Shown one piece after another: positions 57,408 through 64,000 of a DNA stretch of 64,000 nucleotides. Source of the stretch: Dicyema japonicum. Its lineage: Eukaryota > Dicyemida > Rhombozoa > Dicyemidae. The notes beneath the pieces were generated by a model. That model was not told the origin of the DNA. It ran no database searches and worked only from the letters and a program-made list of their open reading frames with translations. Each line of letters opens with the position of its first letter. The stretch's first letter is position 1. Both the position numbers and the translations under genes were made by a program. The stretch is from the NCBI GenBank assembly GCA_011109175.1, contig RDEW01000068.1, positions 145,900 to 209,899 of the forward strand. Reading direction: 5' to 3'.

Positions 57408-57668
57408 ACTCATATTTCATACGAACGATCCTTACATAGCGAAGTTGACTACACTATGATATTTTTTTATTTTTTTTAGCCTTTTCACGAGAGCCATAGT
57501 ATTTTATAGCTCCGCCATAGGCAGGACACACACTTTATTTAAGTAAAGAACAGTTAATTTTAACTAATCGTAGAACCAAGGAATGATCTTCACTTCTTTT
57601 TTTTTTCTTGTGTGAGTGTCCTTTCTAGACAATCCAGTCCGCAGTGAGTATTCACTGATGACGGCGTC
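57408..57668 (-). mobile_element. Junction DNA with truncated SINE (family 1) replacing 12 kb
   Basis: 57408-57477 has no match that I can find in the window. 57478-57668 is the 3' two-thirds of SINE family 1 in reverse, closest to the copy at 34965-35160 (GCCTTTTCACGAGAGCCATA shared). It ends at CACTCGTA and is followed at once by the LINE-tail bases that correspond to 1430 in the left arm. The tRNA-like head is missing. Confidence 0.75.
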
Positions 57669-57842
57669 ACTCGTAGAGTGACTCTAGGTCTTCCTCTGAA
57701 TGACGGTTTGTTCTCATTGTTAAAGTAAACCTGCTTGAGGATTAAATATTAACTTTTTCTGTTGGCTAAATAAAGTTTAGTTATATTTTAATAAATATCA
57801 AAATATGAATATTTAAAATTAATAATTTAAATAATCACGGAA

Positions 57843-58312
57843 ATGTATCAAATAACCAAAATAAATCACATTGCTGTGCAATTCCGGCCATTCAAAATAT
57901 TGGGAGAGTTTTTAAGGACATCTTGAACCTAAAACCTTCAAATCCAGAAGTAGGTTAGTGTAATTCTTAGTCACTGCCTTCTCAAGGAGTGACGGTTTCT
58001 TTTATGAACCTGAATAACACCAAAATTGAAGTTAGTCAATTGATTATTCTTAGTTTATCGCTCCCTTTGGGGAGAAAAGTCAATTTTGAAATTTTTGAAG
58101 AAGCAGAACGAAGGAATCCACCACATATGTCTAGAAGTAGTCTGTTTATTCAACAAAGGTGCCCGCCTTGGATGAATTGATCGAAAGGTTAAGGGAAAAC
58201 AACATTAGGACACTTTCCCCCACTCCCACAATCGGCGCTCACGGGAAACGAATAATGTTTCATTCACCCAAAGGACTGCCATGGAGTGCTCATTGAGTTA
58301 GAAGAACAATAA
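57843..58312 (+). pseudogene. MCEE: Methylmalonyl-CoA epimerase, right copy, several frameshifts
   Basis: Same gene as complement 789-1259. Compared with it, one G is missing at about 57878 (GCTGTGCAATT), one C at about 58081 (AAAGTCAATT), and one T is added at about 58258 (ATGTTTCATT); an intron base also differs. On the other hand the T-run that is short in the left copy is complete here (GTTTTTAAGG). The blocks QGVTVSFMNLNNTKIE, GIHHICLE and IGAHGKRIM are unchanged. Confidence 0.85.
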
Positions 58313-58562
58313 ATACTAACTAATGGTTATTACCTAACAACGTGACTATTTTAGAAACCTCTAGGGATCACATCAAAGCTAGACTTACTATACCCATTTG
58401 TATAAATTTTCATATCGATAAGTAGCCAATATGGTAAAATTAAAGTTGTTACACTAAAATAAACGTTACAGTGCTTGACCTTGATGCTACAGACACTAGG
58501 GTTGGGGTTAGTTCGTTTTCATTCTTAAGTAAAATTTCAACGGAGAGAGAAACTTGTAGTGA

Positions 58563-59040
58563 AATTTAATTTTGTGGTAAATAGGTCAATCAGGCCGCTG
58601 TATGACCTTATTTTTATTATTAATATAGTAAAGAAAACAAAAACAATTTATTACGTAAAAGACAATCAAAATAATCCAGCTGATAGAGTGGAATGGCTGT
58701 TTCCCTGACAACTGCCAGAGAAATCCTTTGGAACAGCCATTCGGTTTCCCGACGTAGATTACTCACTTTCGATATCATTGACTCAAGCGATCTTAGAAAA
58801 GATACCTTTTTGGGCAGAAAGACTCCGCTTGTCTCGAAGAAACGGGTCTGGTGAGATGCTGTCGTATTTTTTATCTTGAAATTCTCGAAAGTCCGAGCAG
58901 CTTCCCCACTTTCAGCGCGGAACCAGCAAGTCTTTACTAGGAAAAAGTATTGGTGCAAGGCCCATCCCAAATCAAGTATTGTCCCTGATAAAAGAAGACA
59001 GTTCCCCGTCCGGCGCAATTACATAGTAAAGATCACTGAC
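58563..59040 (+). CDS. Unrecognised gene, right-arm copy
   Basis: Counterpart of the left gene at 61-540, with one G deleted near 58856 and a few substitutions. It is located just downstream of the epimerase on the same strand. As on the left, a 28-nt GT-AG segment lies inside it (about 58861-58888). No family assignment. Confidence 0.3.
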
Positions 59041-59196
59041 CCTCCTAAACAAAATCGGATCGCAGAGAAAAAATTATAAATTTAAAAAGAGAAGAGTTGG
59101 CTAGTATGGAGCCTTCATTTTAACTTAACAGTAATGGCATTGGACATTAAACCACGTGCCAACATAATATCAAATCGTCAACATAAAAACCGATTT

Positions 59197-60793
59197 TTAA
59201 TTAGAATCAAAATGGTCAAATATACAAGTCAATCTAAAGCAGTCTGAAAATCTGTGCGGATTATAGAGGGGACCTCCATTGTAAATGTCAACAAGCTGTT
59301 GTTTCCTCTCTCCAAAACAGTCAGAGTATCCACCATCCACCAGTAATCGAATAATCTCATACTTGCATTCATTATCTACCAAATAAACCCACCACCTACA
59401 CTCAAATGACCTCCCAATCATCACCCTCACAACATATTCCTGAAAACTAATGTTCTTGGAGAACAAATCAGCCATACCCCCACACAGTCATCAGCGATTT
59501 GATCAGCTTTACTGCAGAAAGCGATGAATCGTCCTCCAAAGAGGAACACTTGTGGCAGAGAAGTAAGCATAGATCTCCATTGGAATTCATTAATTCAAAA
59601 AAACCGTCCAGCATTCTCATTGAAACTTGGCGATAGTCTGACACATCTCCAAAACACGAGACGACCAGAAATTATGGGAATCGGGGGTTTTAAGATAGAG
59701 AGAGAACGATATATCCGCCAGTCTCTTTAGGTGGAAAGACTCACGTTCTTCCAATAATGAGTTGAATATTCGATTATTTCTCAAAATCAGAGAAAATGAA
59801 TCAACTACTGTCAAAGAGAGGAGTTTTGTGGATGATTTTTGTATTATAGTGAGGACATCCTCCACATATTTGGACAAATAGTTCTCCAAAACATCCTGAC
59901 CAGCCACGAGTACAACCGAACACAACTGAATATAGCCCCTTTGTGCCATAGAGTCCATTTCGGCAGAAGAAAGTAGTTCAAACGCACGTGTCAAAGGTTT
60001 GAGGAGTGAAAGCAGTCTCCCTGCCTGTTTTGAGTTCTCAGCGAATCCAAGCAGAAGTAGAATCGTCGCCTGCTGCATAAGATAATCGTTCTTAAGACAG
60101 TCTTTGGCCATAAAACTGAGGAATCCGGACAAATCATCGATCAATGACGAGTCTTCATACGAACATTGGAGTATGAGCTGCTTATTAAAGACACTATACC
60201 TCATAAATTGGCATCCTGATGGCAGGATCAGCTTCAAATGTAATCATTATGGACCTTTCTATCTTTGATAGAACCTTTGTGAGGAACTTTGGCTTGTTTT
60301 CTAAGCTTAAATATTAAAATCAACTGAAAATGGACATTAAAATTGATTGTGTGTGCATGGACAGCTCGTCATCAGCCAAATACAAGAAAAGTATCCTCAG
60401 AATCTCAAAATAATCCTCAACGTCCTCATTGATGTTCTTAGTCTGCCATTATAAAGCTAAGTACCAAATATATGCAGATTTTCTTGCAGGACCTTAAGGG
60501 TAACTCCAGCCCTGTCAAAAGCAACTCCTCTGACCCACGGATTTCATAATCATTAAAAATGTCTACTTCCTCCAGCAAACTATCACAGTAACTTGAAATA
60601 AGACTAGTCTCTACTTTTTATCGTCTTCCTCGAGCTGACAAATACGCTTACAGATGATTATAAACAATTCCAACATTTGTCTGGGAGGAATGGTTTCTAG
60701 TTGATTTCCAATTTTTTTGCTTGAAAACATATTTCTGAAGTTACTGAGAAATTGGTCATCATCTGACTTGATAAGACAATTCAATAAATCCAT
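59197..60793 (-). CDS. PSMD5: Probable 26S proteasome assembly chaperone PSMD5/S5b
   Basis: A helical-repeat protein of about 476-480 residues. Introns are at 60592-60614, 60437-60464, 60306-60335, 60178-60199, 59455-59485 (22-31 nt) and one ending either at 59638 or 59626 (start 59657; 20 or 32 nt, both in frame). The C-terminus resembles PSMD5: FQEYVV, then KYEIIRLLVDGG, CFGERKQQLVDIYNGGPLY and NPH, compare the family's KYELVKAL, FG, YL.EGPYY, P. An internal PAIRMPIYELIL also fits RYRVYELII. S5b binds the proteasome base ATPase Rpt1 during assembly. Overall similarity is weak elsewhere, so another HEAT/ARM protein is possible. All exons join in one frame without internal stops. Confidence 0.65.
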
Positions 60794-60924
60794 ACGTGAG
60801 TTATTTTAAATAATAATTTATTTATGTTGATTTTTATAAATTATTAATAATAATTTATTATTAAAATATTTTTAATTGGTAAATGTCTAAAGAAAATCAA
60901 AACAATGGAACATTCACGATTTAT

Positions 60925-61100
60925 TAATTAACCCCGGATACACCGAGAAAGAAGTTAAAGTAAACTACTAATTAACTGTGTATCCAGATTTCACTTCTAC
61001 AGAAACAGAGTCCATCCGGAATCAACATAAAGGATAAAAGACGTCCATACTTGCAGTTGTGAAACCTTTCCAGTGGAGTTGGGGAGAGCAAATGATCCTG
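60925..61100 (-). mobile_element. SINE-like repeat (family 2), truncated
   Basis: TTAACCCCGGATACACCGAG to GGGGAGAGCAAATGATCC, the tail half of family 2 in reverse, cut at an R2-like fragment. Confidence 0.7.
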
Positions 61101-61104
61101 TTGA

Positions 61105-61430
61105 GAATTCAAAAGTGTTGATAAAGGTGGACACAGTAATCAAAATCTCAGTTTCTGTACAGTACATTAAACCAGATAATGTGCTTTATGACAAATTATC
61201 AGGGTGGTGGGCATTACTTACTGAGAGATTTTGTGAACAATGAAGGTGGGGAGTAAAGTGAAGTAGGTTCTTTTCTCAGACGAATACATCTGTGCAAAGT
61301 TATCCCTTAATGACATGAGATTGTTTCGTTACTAAATTCCAGAGGTACTTGAGACAGTTGGAAGTGGATAGAAATATTTACGCGTACAACCACCAGTCAT
61401 CGAAAGAACCCTTGAAGGCATGTCCCCGAA
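61105..61430 (+). mobile_element. R2-like element fragment
   Basis: ENSKVLIKVDTVIKISVSVQ, YIKPDNVLYDKLSG and YLRQLEVDRNIYAY match the nuclease region and tail of the element at 8590-8925. Stops and frameshifts are present. Confidence 0.65.
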
Positions 61431-61699
61431 GCACTCGTGTGAGTCCTCTTGTGAACCGACAATGCAATAGTAAAGAGTTTACTAAATCCTGACTACGGAC
61501 GGAAGCAAAGGGGATGCTAGAAACCATCAAACTAACAAAGCGGTTTCACCGTCGTGCGAAACCTCTCTCATGTCGTCCAAATGTTCTCACATATTATTTT
61601 ACGTACTTGAGATCAGCATCAAGTATCTCAGAAGTGGGAGTCCACAGAAACGTAGCCCAGTCTCAACGAAGTATTCCTCCATCACTATTCTAGGCAGGT

Positions 61700-63140
61700 A
61701 TTCATTTCCAATCACAATATATGCCCGAAGAGCCAAATAACTGATCTCAAGACTCAAAGGATCTTTGATCAAACAAGCCTTTTTGTCTATTTTCTTTGGT
61801 CAATTCAGTCCGAACAATGCTCTGAGCTGCCTTCGATGAATCGAGTCTATTCGAGCTCTCCAGGTTTTCTCGCTGCCCACGTTGAGTAATTGTACAATAA
61901 ACTGATTTAAGCGTTATATGATCAGAATGATATACTTGATCATTTGTTGTCAATCCAGTTCCTTTTGACTTTGTTATGTGCAGCTGTAGCAAGGGTATTT
62001 CTTCCAACAGTGTACTCATTGTCTCCAAGTAAGGACCCAAGCTTATTGGTATTCCTCCATGGCTCATCTGATCTTCTTTCCATCCTTCTATATTCACTAC
62101 TTATGTTTTGAGAACATTCATTGTTATTAACCATTTATAAAGTTCATTAGGAGTCACTTCCAATATCCGAAGAAGAGCTTATCTATCCCCTGATATTAAG
62201 TCGATGTCTTCAGCATAAGTGGATTCAGCTATATCACCATTAAATTTGCGAAGGTCCCATAGCATCTTCTCCAAGTATGACAAATAACAAAAGAGAGAGT
62301 AAGTCCTCTTGAGGAGTGTCCTGAGTCGTTAATGCCAAACGCAACATTATATGCAGTTTTGGCAATTCGAACTCTCAGCTTTGTGCTGAATAAAAGGACT
62401 CATCATTTCCGCTGAGTTAAAATTCAGAAATCCTTCCATTGTAGTAGACCTCGAAAAACTGTTTCGAAAGTCCTCGGTAAGCATGTGCCAATGATTGTAG
62501 TTGCGTTTTGGTATTTTTAGTTTACAGCTCAGTGTCGTTTGTGGCTCCAAACTATATCCGTCGTTGATCTCCAAGATCTGAATCCGCGATGACTTGATAA
62601 AGATAGTCGTCCACTTGATCTCTGATCATTTTGTATTCTTGTATCTTATATGTATCTTATCTCTGATCATTTTGTATTCTTGTATCGGAATTCCCTATAC
62701 TCCTTTGCGCTAATACAGAGCGTATCCTGTAGAGGGAATTTTGTGGTCACTGTCAGTCCACCGACAAACCTCGAGTAGCACAAAAGAGATGCGACAGAAA
62801 ATCAATCTGATTGGAAATCTTTATCAAAGTTCATATGTCAGTCATATGTCTGCAGCCAGTTTTTTGTGGCTGCATAATGTTGGAACAAAATGTTAAGAGA
62901 AATAAGTTAAAGGCGTAGCAAAAACTGCCAAGACTGTGCTAGGGAAATCCTATTCCCCTTCCATACATTTCCGTTCAAGTAGGATTAATCTGTAGTCTAC
63001 ATGATACTCATCGATTCCTTCTTTGACTTGTCTTGATAGCATCAGATTGATCCTCTGCATTTTTCCAAATAGTGACGTGGTGCCTCTTCAGTCTTTTAGA
63101 CTTCTGCCATTGAGGGTTATATTAATTAACCCGTTAACAT
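61700..63140 (-). mobile_element. RTE-like LINE, heavily decayed
   Basis: On the minus strand: endonuclease remnant NLMLSRQVKEGIDEYHVDYR and LILLERKCM (about 62940-63070), RT remnant GFRSWRSTTDIVWSHK (near 62540-62590), NTNKLGSLLGDNEYTVGRNT and LATAAHNKVKRNW (about 61960-62050). These match the arm LINE blocks TKIEKGRDETWDNYR, GFREGRSTADIVWSH and RRKTLANAAMAKLKK. Confidence 0.6.
62614..62687. repeat. Short tandem duplication
   Basis: TGATCATTTTGTATTCTTGT with flanking CTC and ATC occurs twice, about 42 bp apart. Confidence 0.8.
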
Positions 63141-63403
63141 CCCCCAAGCGTGAATTAGGCACCATGGAGATGGGCTTCACAGCCTCAACCAATAAAGTTG
63201 ACTGCTTATAGCCTTTAACTGATTTTTTAATAAATTCAATTATCTATCCGCACATTAACAGTGTAGTCTCACTCAATTTCCCTTGACGGGGTCACCTTAG
63301 TGTCAAATTCAGTCACTAAAATCGATAAAGGATGACAAGTTTACGCGGAATTAAAACTGTCGAAGTTTCGTTGAGACGTAACTAATATAAACGTAACATC
63401 ACG
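63141..63403. other. Upstream region of the bZIP gene
   Basis: No repeat match recognised; presumably includes the promoter of the gene at 63404, but no defined element stands out. Confidence 0.35.
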
Positions 63404-63716
63404 ATGTTAAGGGATTTATTAATGGATAAGATGAGAGAGAAGAACAGACTGGCGGCAGCCAAGTACAGAAAAAAGATAAGCTCGAGGATTAGGGAACTAG
63501 AACATGTATTAGTGTGACTTATATTAGGAATTGAACAGTAAAAAGATGGAATTATGTAAAAAACTGAAGGATTCTGCGTTTAAAGATTATTTGAAAGCTG
63601 TTCTTGAGGGGAAGGAGAAGATGCCACTTGACAGAGAGACGATCGTTACAATGTCGTACCAAGAGTTTGCGGATTACATGAGGGATTTTTTTGATAAAGC
63701 TTCACGCCTACCTTAA
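63404..63716 (+). CDS. Small bZIP protein
   Basis: 96 residues after removing a 22-nt intron at 63506-63527. The basic region MREKNRLAAAKYRKKISSRI carries the bZIP N-x7-R-type signature (NRLAAAKYR). The intron removal joins RIRELEHE to LNSKKMELCKKLK, making an amphipathic zipper; unspliced, the frame hits TGA after HVLV. A short C-terminal segment follows (DRETIVTMSYQEFADYMRDF). Start at 63404; the Met at 63422 is an alternative. It resembles Fos/ATF-type basic regions but is too short to place in a subfamily. Confidence 0.84.
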
Positions 63717-64000
63717 TTATTTATTCAAGGTCAATGTTCTTTCTGGTTAATTTGGTTCGTTTGGATAACAATTAATGCTAATGACCGTGAGTCATTCAAT
63801 TATAATGACACGTGGTAAATGTAAGTCATTAGGAGGGGGCATTTCTCAATGTCATTCTTAATTTGGTGTTCTTTAAGAGTTCAATACACTCTCCTTATGC
63901 TTTCGTTGCATACAGGTGCGGTATTTTTCGTGGGAGGTTGCTGCAGTCACATAACTGGGAAAATTTTGTAGCGTCTCGATTACTGTGGATTGGAAATCTT
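63717..64000. other. End of window, nothing recognised
   Basis: No gene, repeat or structured element visible after the bZIP stop codon. Confidence 0.4.

Larger units (their letters stand above)
57669..59105. repeat. Right arm of inverted duplication, outer segment
   Basis: Reverse-complement partner of 1-1430. The match ends near 59105 at GAAGAGTTGGCTAG, which corresponds to base 1 of the window, so the true end of the duplication cannot be fixed from here. Confidence 0.9.

Noticed and set aside
59626-59644. A 19-nt intron in the PSMD5-like gene
   Set aside because: On recounting the bases the 19-nt removal leaves the wrong frame; starts at 59657 with 20 or 32 nt removed are in frame.
1-64000. 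CRISPR arrays, bacterial operons, Shine-Dalgarno sites
   Set aside because: No spaced identical repeats of CRISPR type, and gene structure with introns is eukaryotic; the repeats present are transposons or minisatellites.

Overview
This is eukaryotic, most likely animal, DNA: AT-rich, crowded with decayed non-LTR retrotransposons and SINEs, and carrying metazoan-type genes (class C GPCR, PIM-like kinase homologue, HP1, RagA, cathepsin L, bZIP factors). Its most striking property is intron size. Thirteen different genes become readable only after removing GT...AG introns of about 20-35 nt. The 47 introns I could place without ambiguity average about 25 nt, and the removals restore family motifs exactly. 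Introns this short are, to my knowledge, a hallmark of dicyemid mesozoans among animals, so a dicyemid or close relative is my best guess (inference from intron size, not from a species marker).

Layout. A large imperfect inverted duplication dominates the window. The left arm (1-1430 plus 13557-29212) matches the reverse complement of the right arm (42015-57407 plus 57669-59105). Each arm carries, in mirrored order, an unrecognised gene, methylmalonyl-CoA epimerase, an intact class C GPCR, a 3-hydroxyacyl-CoA dehydratase, a PIM-like kinase homologue that looks like a pseudokinase, and several retroelements. The arms differ by substitutions, many one-base indels and one large difference: about 12 kb present only on the left (1431-13556), holding an R2-like element, a cathepsin L-like gene and a CAP-family gene. 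In the right arm about 260 bp containing a SINE piece stands in its place.

The spacer (29213-42014) starts with stacked LINEs and SINEs around a RagA GTPase pseudogene and a FLYWCH finger fused to an R2-like tail. It ends with a clean gene cluster: DHFR, a mitochondrial S-adenosylmethionine carrier with nine introns, a C/EBP- or PAR-like bZIP factor and HP1. Right of the duplication (59106-64000) are a probable PSMD5 proteasome-chaperone gene, more retroelement debris and a second small bZIP gene.

Gene copies in the two arms have decayed unevenly. The GPCR is intact in both. The kinase homologue is intact only on the right and the dehydratase only on the left. The epimerase is frameshifted in both, at different places. 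Many lesions are one-base changes in homopolymers, so residual sequencing error must be excluded before calling them pseudogenes. The genes do not form one pathway: they are housekeeping metabolism, chromatin, signalling and secreted proteins packed between transposons.
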